From: Grifola frondosa
Lineage: Eukaryota; Basidiomycota; Agaricomycetes; Polyporales; Grifolaceae
DNA length: 64,000 nucleotides
Direction of reading: 5' to 3'
Assembly: GCA_001683735.1 (NCBI GenBank)
Contig: LUGG01000004.1
Location: 372,001-436,000 of the forward strand
Shown piece after piece: positions 22,467-33,593 of the stretch. The position numbers and the translations under genes are program-made. Position 1 is the first letter of the stretch; the number at the start of each line of letters is the position of its first letter. The notes beneath the pieces were generated by a model that saw nothing but the letters and a program-made list of their open reading frames with translations, had not been told where the DNA came from and ran no database searches.

Positions 22467-23910
22467 TCAGAATCCTGCATGATAGTTAGCGTCATATCGA
22501 GTCATAAGACTTCACGTTTGAGACTCACCATACTTGTTGCCGGCTTCCTTCCTATTCCTCCGTCCTTGAGCAATTTGCTCCTCCAATGCTTCCCGATTTT
22601 GGTAGGCCTCAGTGAGCAATGACGCCAATTGATGTCGCGTGCGTGCTCGTCCACCCAAGGCTGCTCCCTGTCACACACGTTCAGCTCTTTAAAACCCGCC
22701 CTCTAACAGAGAAACACGAACCTTGATATTCATCTTCGGCGCAAGAGGAACCTCCGCACCTCCCGTCGTCAGCGCCTTCTTCTCCTCCCTCTCTTGAATC
22801 TCCCTCTTCGCCTTCTCCATCACCTTCAGCGCGTCGACCTCCGCCGCGCCCTCTCTCTCCACGCCCTCAAAGCCCTTGACCGCGCCCTTCTCCAGCGCGC
22901 GAACGTGCGCGTCGTACTCGCGCTTCCATCTGTCGTAGAACTTCTTGTAGTAATCCGTGTCGTACGCTGCCCAGGCGCCGGAGGGCAGGAGGTAGTAGCC
23001 TGGGTACGGGTCTTGCGGGGTGGGCTCTGGGGGGACGAAGTCGTCTACTGTGGGGGCGGAGAAGATTCCTGGGAGGAGTGGCAGGGAGGGGGCTGTGGTG
23101 ACTTGCGGTGCTGTCGATTTGGGCGGACCTGGGGTGGAGGATGTAGATGCTGCGTGTTGTGTAAATACATGGGTTGGTAGGAAGAGTGAGACGACACTTA
23201 CCTAACGAGAAGAAATCCACTGCAGGGGCAGAGGAGACGGTCGGTCGGATGATCGTTGACGGTCGATGGGTTTCTTCGACGGACACGTTGGCTTTGCCCT
23301 TGACCAAAGACGGCGGAAGGAAAGCTATCGCTTCTTTCTTCTCAGATACCTCAAATACCTCCTCAAGAATAGATGACGAAGGTGGTCCAAGATGCGCGCT
23401 GGGGCCTTCATCTTCCGCTTCTTCTGCGACCTCAACTGTGGTCGTCCGCGACGAACGACTTGAGGTGTTGAACACCAGACCTGGTCCGCGGCCTGCACCA
23501 AGCACCCTTTCAGGAACAGCTTTAACAGGTACCTTGTTCTTTGGCGCGGGCAGCATGGACAAGAGAGCGGAAGAGCCTGCTCCGGGTTCTAGCCGTGGCC
23601 TCTTGGCAGCGGGACGTTCGTCATCCTCATCAGGTTCTTCACGAGAGAGCGCAGGGAGACCAATAGATATCTTCTTCGGAACTTTCTTTGTCTTTGGAGG
23701 AGGGAGAGAGAGACCCTTCCCTGGGGCAGATGTTGAGGTGCTCGCAGAGGCAGGAACACTTGAGGGAGGCGGCAGGGAGAATGCAGACTTCTTCGAGGGC
23801 GCGGGAAGCTTTGCAGCCAATGAAGGTGTTGGTTTGGGAGGCGCGACAACGGCGGGGAGAGTCTCCTCGTCGTTGTCGCTGTCGCTGCCGTACCCTTCTA
23901 CGCCGAGCAT
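22467..23910 (-). CDS. PRCC: PRCC-domain protein
   Basis: PRCC proteins are nuclear and associate with the spliceosome. Four exons: 23910-23202, 23128-22722, 22667-22529 and an 8-nt terminal exon 22474-22467. The N-terminus MLGVEGYGSDSDNDEE is typical, followed by a long Pro/Ala/Lys-rich linker with a basic cluster (AAKRPRLEP). The conserved C-terminal block begins at VDFFSLG, continues with YYLLPSGAWAAYDTDYYKKF, then GGRARTRHQLASLLTEAY and ends QGRRNRKEAGNKYGF. All junctions keep frame and the gene is unbroken. Start 23910 is the first ATG and gives the family N-terminus. Confidence 0.9.
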
Positions 23911-24012
23911 GATGGAGATCGAAGCTGAGGTATCGTTCGGCGTTTGCCGATAGGTGCAAGGCAGCGTTGAACGTAACCGGGGGCGTCGATCGTTTTGCCA
24001 CACCGCGAAATT

Positions 24013-24153
24013 ATGGCGGCTTTCTCTCCATCATCTGTGCCGAGGTGCATCGCCGGTCCATATTGATTACATGGATCATCCTTATGTGAATGAAAGACTT
24101 CGGAAGGCTGCATTATGTGGCTCTCTAGGTGACGGCACGTGCAGGAAGACTTA
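24013..24153 (+). pseudogene. NUP133 relic: first codons fused to last-exon sequence
   Basis: The start 24013-24060 matches the beginning of the intact NUP133 gene (26830-26877) base for base apart from a few changes; both begin ATGGCG, then CTTTCTCTCCATCA, and share the upstream CCACACCGCGA. From 24086, GTGAATGAAAGACTTCGGA matches 31242-31260 in the NUP133 last exon at 18 of 19 positions, with weaker similarity to about 31318. Between them the roughly 4.3 kb gene body is missing. An in-frame stop (TGA) follows the first part, so no protein is made. It lies between PRCC and CDS1 in the same orientation as the intact gene. Confidence 0.75.
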
Positions 24154-24357
24154 ACGGATGTCTTGAGAGACCGGTAGGGCAAATTATGATTTGTTGTCCC
24201 ACGACAAGCAGTCTCGTGAAGTGATGAAGCATCCGCAACTAATGCTAAGCCAAGAAAGAGAGCGCAATGCGCCACAATATCATATGCAAGTCCGGGCTTC
24301 CTACCACCGTGGTCCATACTAGACGAAGTAATATACGAGAGCATCACTTGGAGCCAT

Positions 24358-26579
24358 TCAATGTGCAAAACATTTTCCATATTCCAAGCTTCTCTGATCC
24401 AAACCTTTGAACCTGTGTCTGGCGCCGGGGAAACGATACGTCTCACGGCTTCAAAAGTTGATGGCAATCCCCTGTCCCTCCAGATACCTCTTGAGATCGA
24501 CATCAACTCAAGCTGTTCGCTGACCGTCAAGCCGCTCACGATCGTCTGCAGGACGGACCCGACGGTGACGTGGTGTTCGCGGATCAGGCTGCTGTAGTAC
24601 ACGTAGGTGAACACGCCCATGAGGAACCTGCACGTAGATGTCAGCAACGCCGTGATTTAGAGTGGACAGAAATAGAGCACGTACTGGCAGTCCATGCGGT
24701 CAGTCATTCCGCCGGTGTCCAGGGATGCTGTGGCCGAAGTCCTTGATATCAAACGCACGCTTAAACCCAGACGCGAAGAAGCCCCCGAAGGGCGCGACCA
24801 GCGACGCAAAGCAGGACATGACGAGGAGATGGAACTGGTACGGCGCGTATGGGATTGTCGTGATCGAGCGCCCGAGCTATGATATATTTCGTCAGTGGAC
24901 AGTTAGAAAAGAAACGATTAGGGCGGCCTACTAATGTGCTGAGGAACACGCTGAGCGGCGCCCAGATCTGCCAGTCTCTCCATACGAACACTGGATTAGG
25001 CGTGCAGTGCAGCTGCCCGCTGAACGCACTGACGCCGAGATCGCGCATGGGGCAGATCATGTAGTCGAAGCGCATGAAGTAGGTACCCCAGAGGATTCCG
25101 AATACGATGGTGCTAAAGAACGCGCCGACGAAACCCTCTACGGTCTTCTTTGGGGAAAGCTTGATAAGAGGAGTACGGCCGAGCGTGATGCCCCAGATGT
25201 AGGCAAAGACATCATTGCAGATAACGAGGGACGCGGGGACCCAGAACCAGATCATGCCCTCCAAAATGTTGTTCACGATGAAGTGACTGCGCACACAATA
25301 TCAAGCTCCAACCTCGCTATACAGAACCTGGCGCGTACCTAGACACCACAATGAGGAGTAAGGTCATGTGGACCCAGCAGAATAGGCCGAATTGTTGCTT
25401 GAGGTAGCCGCGCTTCAGGGACATAACGAATCCCATGAACCCGATGGTATAAAGCGTGAAGCTGACAAAGCGATGGTTCGTGGCAAACATTGTTAGCTGG
25501 GCATTCGAGAATACGACGTGCTATGGGACCTATTTAGTCAACTAATATCACTGGTAATGAGTAGATAGAGGGATACCTTGAAATAGTAGATAATGCTCTC
25601 GCCATACAGGAAATAGTTGGTAACGGCGAAGAAGTACCAGTTCAACGTCTTGCTCCAAGGATCCCGTCCCCTTGATCCTGTTTCTCCGGAGTCCTTTCGC
25701 TTGAGTGAAAAGAGTGCTGTTACTTCACGATAGACCAACGTCTGACATAGCAATACGAGGACAACCATATATGCATGCCCCATGAGCAGCAAAGCTGGCC
25801 GACAACATCAGGCTCGTCTACGAACGTACACAAGACACGATACTCACTGATAAATCCTCCAATCATGATGAACGTCCACAGCGTTCGCGTCAAGAAACTG
25901 CGGCGTTTCTTGACCTCTTCAGCGGTCCGTGCATCGACTTGTTTCAAGTTCTCAGGGGAATTCTCGATATCTGCAGCGTGCGGCCTTAGCGCTTCTGTGG
26001 GTGAGGAGTTGCCATTAGGTACCAGTAACTTTGTGTTTGGTGGAGTTGGAGAAGCATGGGACACTGGCGGCTGAGGCGATAACTGCGCTCGCGGAGTCAC
26101 CGCACCAGTATCAGGTATTGGGTATGCAAATCCAGACTTAGGTATCGAGTCTTGGGATGGCTCTTCCATAGAGGGCACTTTCGTGTCCTCTTTAGCGTCC
26201 AGTTTAGGTTGCAAGAATTCCGTGGAAGCCTCCAAAGGTTGCGAACGCTCATCATCTATTGAGGTCTGCTTGTGAGCAGCTTGTGCCGCTGCTCTTACGG
26301 CTGCGCGTTCAGCCTTTTGCTGCAACCGCTTTTCCGCACGAGCAGCAGCTTTCGCCTTTTTGATCGCGCTCTTAGATGGCTTTTGAGATGATTCAGAGGA
26401 GCTAATATTCGAAGAGTTCAAGTAGGAATGACGACTTCTCCGCAGCGAGCCTCGTACCTCTCAGGCGGCGAAATGGGCTCGAGCATCTCCTCTTCACTCT
26501 CATCTCCCAAGTCGACGCCTAGCGCCTCAAAAGTAGTTTTGGATACCCATGATGGACGGGTCGTCGGTGTGGCTGACAT
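24358..26579 (-). CDS. CDS1: CDP-diacylglycerol synthase (phosphatidate cytidylyltransferase)
   Basis: This ER/mitochondrial enzyme makes CDP-diacylglycerol from phosphatidate and CTP for phosphatidylinositol and related lipids. Clear exons: 26579-26458, 26401-25848, 25794-25577, 25520-25339, 25286-24932, 24876-24685 and one starting at 24627. The N-terminal 150 residues are hydrophilic and Ala/Lys/Glu-rich. Then come the first membrane segment ([12 protein letters not shown]), [18 protein letters not shown], the nucleotide-binding region [19 protein letters not shown] with [16 protein letters not shown], and the family signature [14 protein letters not shown] then GMTDRMDCQ. One extra base (GG at 24714-24715) breaks that signature; splice phase independently demands its removal. 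The end is uncertain: the frame stays open to 23898, and a 53-nt intron giving a stop at 24358 is my preferred model. Confidence 0.9.
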
Positions 26580-26829
26580 GCTCGTCTGCGTGCAACAAGA
26601 ATCTGCAAGGTGAGTGTTCAGGAAGAACGTACGGCTCCTCTGCGGTGGCCGACGCGACGCGTGAATCTCACGCGAACGTGACAAATTAGGTGTATCCATC
26701 CCCCTCTATACTTGAGCTTAACTGATACGGGAGACTATCGGCAAACGCCGCCAGGAGCAAACAACGCGTCGAAGACGCGCTTCGAGTGGCGCGCATTCTC
26801 TTTCTACCACACCGCGACCACACAAAATC
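26580..26829. promoter_or_regulatory. Divergent promoter of CDS1 and NUP133
   Basis: The 250-bp interval between two opposite start codons carries ACGCGT at 26657-26662 and 26764-26769 and several GACGCG repeats. The CCACACCGCGA just before the NUP133 ATG is also kept at the relic near 24000. Confidence 0.4.
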
Positions 26830-29800
26830 ATGGCGACTTTCTCTCCATCACCTGCGCCGAGGCGCACCGCCGGTAGATATTCGTCGCACGGACCATCCCC
26901 GTCTCCTTTCCCACCGAGGCGGACTCGTGTCGGCGGGAGCGGACCACCCTCGCGCTTTACAACCCCCATACGACAGCAGGAGCAAGCGTCGGTCAGGGAT
27001 GACGAATCTGTGGAGATCGTCTCGAGTATGGACGTGGACGAGAGCTCTGAACTCATTGAGTACGGGCCACCGACCGAGACAATCTTTGCAAAATCTCCTG
27101 AACTTACTGCCACATTCTACGCACACCTTCCCGTGGAAGTGAAACAAGCCCTGAGAAATGCAGGTGCGTCAATACCGTGCTATAATTTAGGCATGCCGTT
27201 AAGATGACAGCTACTCCCAGATTTCCGCAGGGATGCCTATACTGGAGATGTTGACCCACTCACTGGTTTCGCAGTGGTCGCGTCGACAGATACATGTTAC
27301 GTTGGAAGTACTCGCAGGTAACATTCAATTCAAATATACTACTCTGGAGTTCCCACAATGATCCACTGCGTAGGCACTGACTGGCACGCCAACGTGTTAC
27401 ATTTTCCTGTGCCCTCGTGATGCCTTCCCTGCTTTGATGTCTACGCCGTTCCATGCTCTAGTTCCATATAGTCAGCTGCGCGAGCCTGGTCTCATAGTCA
27501 GTTCCGTCACAGGCCAAATTCGTTTCTGGGACAGTATTGGCATGGGTCTTGCGGGAGGCGATAACTTCTCGTATTCTTCACTAAATCTTGAAGAAGGCGA
27601 AAATGTCACGACCTTGACGCGTTCGGATGTAAGCAACACGCTATACACTGAATGACTTCATGTCTGACAACCAACGTGCATGAAATAGCCTCAAACATAT
27701 ATAGCGTCGACCTCCATGGGCCGTCTGTTCCGCCTCATTGTCACTTCTTCAGGTGGAAAATCCCATCTATCATCTCACATTTTCAGTCGTCCACAGCCTT
27801 CTCATCTAATTTCGAGACTTCTCCCCACGTTGTGGTCGGCACCGACTGCTGCCCAACCCCAGGGAGGGTACATCAGCGCGGTGGCTTTGGGAGACATGGA
27901 GAGAGACTCAACAGGCAGGGATGTATGGGCCCTCATCGATACGAGGCTTCAGCGATGGAATATGTCAGTTGATGGGTGGGAAGAGCTGTCAACGGATGAG
28001 GAGTTGACTGGTATTGTCCGCGAAACTATTCGCGAAGCATTCCCTTCTGCTCCTGAAGACGATATAGAGCTCGACCTTGAGTTGTTAGATCTTAAGGTCG
28101 TAAGGTATTTACCTTCTATATATTGACATCTTAAAGGCGAACCCTTATGATATTGCAGCTCGAGTGGCATGGTGCTCCTGGTTTCTTACGCTGGACAAGA
28201 AGATCCGTACACGATGGATATGGGGAACCGCCCTCCTCGTCGGATATACGCTATTCTTCGCCTTTCACATGCGATGGGGGATGTCAAGGTGGACAGTGCA
28301 AAGGCTGTCCCTTACCAAAGCGTGAGTTGTTATCGCTCTGCGCTCATGCATCACTGATACATCGCTCTGCAGACTTCAAGTTCAGGCGCTCCCATGCATC
28401 CAAGATTACAACTCCTAGCCGACGGCTCGCTGTACGCAATCCAATTTGGAGATGCCGTCACTTTCTGTGCTCAAGGTAACTACCGCTCTCTGACGATATT
28501 AGTCGTTATATGCTGAGTTCATTCCAGAGAGCGATTACATGGATCGGCTCGAGCTCAAATCTGCAACAGATCGAACGCTGGGCCTAGGTGTCATCCCTGG
28601 CGAAAGCGAATTGTTAATCCTGACAGCTGCTACATGATGAGAGCCTATATCGACGTACATGAAGTTCGGGACTTTAATCCAGAGTGAGTATTTTTTCCTT
28701 AGTGATTTGTGCTGTATTGACACAACTGCAGGACCGGCCGTGCTAACCTTATCAAGTCAATCATGACACAGGCCATTCTGTATGGTTCCGCGCCAGAGGT
28801 ACTTCATCTTGTCTTTCGTAGGCATAGCACAACGGTCAATCTGAGCACATGGATATTAGAACCCGCTGAACTTTAGTTTCCCTCCGGAAGTTGATGCGGA
28901 AGCTCTCATGTCTGGCGCAGAGCAGCTCAGCCACGGCATCTTAGAGTCAGGTAATTCTTATGTGGGCTCCTATCCTGTCGTCATTCACAAGCTTTGCGTG
29001 CAGATGCAGAAGTGGTACGGGCACATCATGACCTGCAGTTACAGATGATAGGCAGAAAAGAGCGGCTCAGCTTCCTGATTAAGTTTATCAATGACAATGC
29101 AGTCTTGATGAAGGCGAGTAGACAATACGGTCAATAAGTGTGGAATCATCTTCTGATTATTATTTCAGATGTCCCAGAGAAGCCGTCAGCGCCTTGCCAC
29201 GGATGCCGAGAAGCTCTATGCAGCTCAGCGACTCTGGGTATTGCATAACGAGTCTCTGCAGTATGTTCTCTACGAACCCTTCCATGCGTTGACTGATACG
29301 AAAGGGAGACCTGGTCGTACTCATAGGGTTCTTCGTGACGCGGTCTATGCTTATATGAACGCTGTTGGCGAGGGTCACCATGAAGACTTCATGAGAGCGT
29401 TCTTTCGACTCAGAGTGGAAGACCTTGGAGGGCTCCTTGTACATGTTCTGGATGTCATCATTCGCTCTTCGCATATGATGGACCATAATGTGTCAGAAGA
29501 CATCCCTCAGGCAAACAAGATCGTACTGGTAAGCGGTGGTCTTCGTGCGTCGGAAGCCTTAAACAAACCGACTCCCTATCTTCAGACTATTCTGCAGTCT
29601 GCCGTCTATTATCGACAGCATTATCAGGGCTTGTATGGCGTCACGCCTCCTTTGCTCAACCCATGGACAAGTCAGCTGAACGTCATCAATATCGTTTTGG
29701 AGCTGTTTGACAAACAACCAAGTTGGTGGAATCCTCGACGGAGACTGTCCGCGGTACGAACACGCCAAAGTCACAGCTTCCAGATTTGGCATCCTGTCTT

Positions 29801-31529
29801 TTCGGATGTATACAGGAGCGATTGGAGTGGCTTCAGAGGTATGTGCCTTGCTAGATTTGCCCAGGGTCCAAATCTTAGATGTTTGTAGCCCCGCAATGGC
29901 CGAGGATCCATCTTCCAGACAAGAAAAATTGCAAGTCGAGGATAGGTTCCGACAGCTGCGACCTGAAGTTCTGGAGACGCTTCGTAAGCCAAGCCGAGTT
30001 TTACTCCGCATTATCTGACAGATGCTCCGCAGGCAGGAACAATTTCGCCGATTATGCATTCAAGCTAGCAGAGGAATATCGCGACTTCCGCAGCCTTGCC
30101 TCTCTATGCCATAGAGACCAGGTATATCCTCCGGATCAGAATCCCAACGCCAGGCGGATACAGGCGTATGTCGACAAGTTCAAGGAGGACTTCACAACGG
30201 AGCTGTATCAGTGGTACATCGAACATGGTCAGTGACCGTCGTGACCTTGCCAATGATTATCTTCTTGACTCATGAGGTCACCTACAGGCGAGCTTAGAAC
30301 GATGTTCACACAAGAGCAGGATGGTTACATGGACAGCTTCTTTGCAGAACATCCCAATCCTGCCATCTCTTGGATACATGACCTCGGCAGGGGAAGATAT
30401 GGGCTCGCATCTCAAGCTCTGCTCTCCGAGGCTGAGCATGCCACGGAGCTCACAACAAAACATGTGAGAGCCACATTATATGATGTCATATTTCATGTCT
30501 CAAATGACATTGCTGTTAACCCAGCTCATGCTCAGCATCGGCAAACTGTCTCATCTGGCTCAACTCCCTGAAAACAGTGCATCGATCGACCAGAATGTCC
30601 TGGACTGTGGGTCTGCTTACTTTTACCATCAGCGACTTATTCTCATAGCAATCTACTGTAGCATTCCATGACGGACTTGACTTCGTCAGTGTGCACGAGG
30701 CATTGGTTGAAGACCTCAAATCTGCCCTGGCCGCTGTCCGGGCTCGACAGTCTCTAGACATGCAAGCAGAGACAATCGCGAGGTCGAAGGCATCCAACCT
30801 TACAGACCGCAAAGGATTCACTACCGTGAGGCAATCTCAAGAATCCCTTCCGACGATCGTGATATAACGTCCATGACAGATATTCAAACAGCTAGCTCGG
30901 CAATTGCTTCAAGGCAAAGCGCTCTCTGCGGAGGACATAGCCGATGTCTTGAGTTTGAAAGACAACACTTCCCATGCCGAAGACTATACGACAGCCCTTC
31001 AGATTTTAGCTCGAGCGGAGGTGAATTCTTCTGATGTGTAACTTGCTGCGGAGCTCTAACACAAACCTTTCGGCAGAACCTGCCAAGGGCACGGAGACAA
31101 AGCGCATTCAGAAACGTCTGGCGGCGAATTTTCGTTCATGACGAGTGCGTTCGCTGTCATCCAATACCTCTCTAACACAGATGCTGACTTCGCTGCAGCT
31201 GGGATAAACTCCGGCAAACCGCCGACGTCACAGACGCAGATTTGAATGAAAGACTTCGGAACACCGCGTTATATGCGGCTCTCCAGGCAACGGGGCTGAA
31301 GCGGCACGTACGGGAAGGCTACATTCTCTTTCCTTCGGAGGCTCTAGAAATCCCAGAGAGGGCAGAGATCGCGTTGCGCTGGCCAGGACTTTCGCCTGAC
31401 GAGGTGGACGCCATCGAAAGAGATTATGAGCGGGACAGTAAAATGCTGGCCGACTTTGCATTGGAGAGTATATACCAAAGCCTGAAACAGTTAGTTGCGG
31501 AGGACGAAGGTTGGGAGGATGCTTCGTGA
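26830..31529 (+). CDS. NUP133: Nucleoporin NUP133
   Basis: This is a subunit of the Y-shaped NUP107-160 complex of the nuclear pore scaffold. More than fifteen exons encode about 1,150 residues. The N-terminal beta-propeller region contains GDVDPLTGFAVVASTDTCYV, HALVPYSQLREPGLIVSSVT and SMGRLFRLIVTSSGGKSH. The helical C-terminal half includes DLQLQMIGRKERLSFLIKF, YEPFHALTDTKGRPGR and QVYPPDQNPNARRIQAYVDK, and ends FPSEALEIPERAEIALRWPG. One-base breaks occur near 27302 (CYVWKYSQ needs an extra T), near 28634 (LTAATMMRAY needs an extra A) and at 29712-29714 (a short A run; the next exon part reads TTKLVESSTETVRG). Its last exon has a decayed copy at 24086. Confidence 0.9.
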
Positions 31530-31576
31530 TGAGCATGCTGTAGGATTTGTACCAGTAGACCGCTGCAAACAACGAA

Positions 31577-32142
31577 TCAGTTTGTTTTCTTTCTAACACT
31601 GGAATCCGCGATACGGGAGATGAACTTCTGGCACTGTACGCGAGCCCCGAGGAGAATAGTTGACCAGTTACGCCCCCTCCACTCAGCGGTGTACGCCGCT
31701 TGGCGCGAGCTCTCTTGCGCAAGCCATTTTCCATAAAAGTCAGAGAGCGCGAGGTCGCGCTCCTCTGCACTCGTAGACTCTGGGAGAGTCGCGAGCACGG
31801 CCTCCTTCGCCGCCATGAAGCGCGAATTGCTCTGTGGATCGCATCTCGTGAGGGAGGCTGGTCAAAGAGGGAGCGCGCATCTCACGTCTGTCCAGAATGT
31901 GTGGTTGTATGTGTCTAGCTGCTGCCGCTGCATCTTCCATTGGTACTCCGGGGTGTCACCCGTGAACTCCCCAGCGAGTAAGGGTGGCTGACTTCGGAGG
32001 ATGCTGGAGGCGCATCATCGTAAATAACCGGGCGAAGGTGCGAGATGGGGTCGGGAGGCCCGACAAGATTAGAGCGGACTGTCGAAGCATGGAATAGACG
32101 AATCGAGCATGGTAAATGTCGGTATGCTCGAGCTACGAGCAT
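31577..32142 (-). CDS. COA8: Cytochrome c oxidase assembly factor COA8 (APOPT1-like)
   Basis: COA8 is a mitochondrial matrix-side factor for complex IV assembly. Two exons, 32142-31886 and 31831-31577, are joined by an intron with a GTGAGA donor. The N-terminus MLVARAYRHLPCSIRLFHAS is a mitochondrial presequence. The family core is SEVSHPYSL, then EFTGDTPEYQWKMQRQQLD, FWTD, RFMAAKEAVLA, and the C-terminal FYGKWLAQESSRQAAYTAEW followed by RNWSTILLGARV. Exon 1 is one base short: the CCCC at 31969-31972 (GGGG on the coding strand) needs a fifth base to join HPYSL to EFTG, and the total length then becomes a multiple of three. It converges on NUP133, whose stop is 48 bp away. Confidence 0.88.
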
Positions 32143-32280
32143 GGCGGTGCTGGAGCAAGCTGCATTTCATCACGTGCGTCGAGAGAACAAAACGAAGAAT
32201 TGTAGAACAAAGTCGTATGTAGTATGAACTTTACACGCGGCTGGCCTGAGAGAGAGAAGTATGTAAAGTAGTCCGAATAA

Positions 32281-33131
32281 CTAATGTTTCTCTGTCGTCT
32301 GACCAGCTTTCTCTACCGCGACCTCGGCCTGCTCCGCGAAGGCTGAAGGCGCCTTAAAGTAACCTCCCGCAAGCCATGAGCCAGCAAGAAGCCCCAACAG
32401 AAGCCACACCCCGGTCCTCTCGTCTTTTTCCAAGGGTCTTGAGAAGCTTACCGAAACCGGAGCCACTGACTCAGTCGCGGAAGGATAGAGATTATGTGAA
32501 GGTCCGCCACCGTGATGAGTAGCGGCACCAGCGACTGCGAGGATTTTGGGTATCGAGGAGTCGGTTTCCTCAGGCGGCGCAGAATCTGCCTTGACCTTGG
32601 ATGAGTCCCATAGGTCCGGCACAAATGGCTAAACAAGATTCGGACCAAAAGCCGGTAAGACGGTGGCATACTGGCGACAAGTGCAACGTACCACTTGAGT
32701 TTGCGGCTCTGGAATAGGCTGCGAAACATCTGGTATCTTTATGTCCATAAATTCCTTGGGCCAGACAGGTCCAGAGTTTGCAGTGGATGGAATGCCGGGC
32801 ACCTCCGTCTCTGTGGAAGCATGGCGAACTTGTTTGGGTTGAGAAGGTAAAGGTGTGGTGGAAGCGAGTGTCTTCTGCTCTTCGTCACGTTGCAAGCGTG
32901 TGATCAAGGTCGCCCTATTTCCCCTCCTGCAACTTATTTAGGACCCAGAAGTCACAGTCACGGGAGAAAGGAGGATGCGTACGGGGACAAGCCACGCTTC
33001 TTTGCCTCCTTCCTAAGGTCATTGACAGACTCGTTCTCCCAAGTTCGCATCAGCAAGACAGTGGAGACAAAATTGCGATGCTGAGCGACAACGGCTGGCC
33101 TGATTTGAGCGGTGAGAGCTGCGCGGAACAT
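32281..33131 (-). CDS. Mitochondrial SAP-domain protein with C-terminal membrane segment
   Basis: I do not know a named orthologue. Three exons, 33131-32983, 32926-32692 and 32628-32281, give 243 residues in one consistent frame. The N-terminus MFRAALTAQIRPAVVAQHRN looks like a mitochondrial presequence. Residues about 30-60 form a SAP motif: ENESVNDLRKEAKKRGLS, then PRGNRATLITRLQRDEE, a fold that usually binds DNA or RNA. A Pro/Thr-rich linker follows. Near the C-terminus GVWLLLGLLAGSWLAGGYF is a likely membrane helix, and the last residues are charged. A membrane-anchored nucleic-acid-binding protein of the mitochondrion is my inference, for example in nucleoid attachment. Confidence 0.7.
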
Positions 33132-33593
33132 GGTGAAAACGAAGAGAATGGAGTGAACTGTCGGACAATCTGGAACGAAAACAAACCGCGCTCCGGCGCT
33201 TCGGAATCGCTATGAGCTCATGGAGCACGTGCTTCGTACTATAATGGGCGCTTACAGGCGCCTCCCTGTCCTCGGTCCGTCGGCGTCAGGCTGTGGTCAC
33301 AATAATCTGGTCGCAGTTTCCTCGTTGTCGACGACGATCTCGGCAGTGGATAGGGTATAGGGCTGCGCAGAATATCGGACAGCATCTCGCAGTATATTCC
33401 GTTATCCATCACTATCTGTGTATCCCCGGGATCGTTCACGAGGCATTTGGGTTCGAGTCCTTGCTTTCTGAAGCTCTCAATCTTTAGTTGCCTCATGTTT
33501 ACATGCCTCGTGTTCCTCAGATCCTTTTCAAGAGAATGACTCTGTCTCCTCATTCATAACTTTTCCTCGCTTTCCCCCTCCCGTCTCTACATC

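Noticed and set aside
23174..23953. 259-codon plus-strand frame
   Set aside because: Antisense of PRCC exon 1, which has clear family motifs and splice sites on the minus strand.
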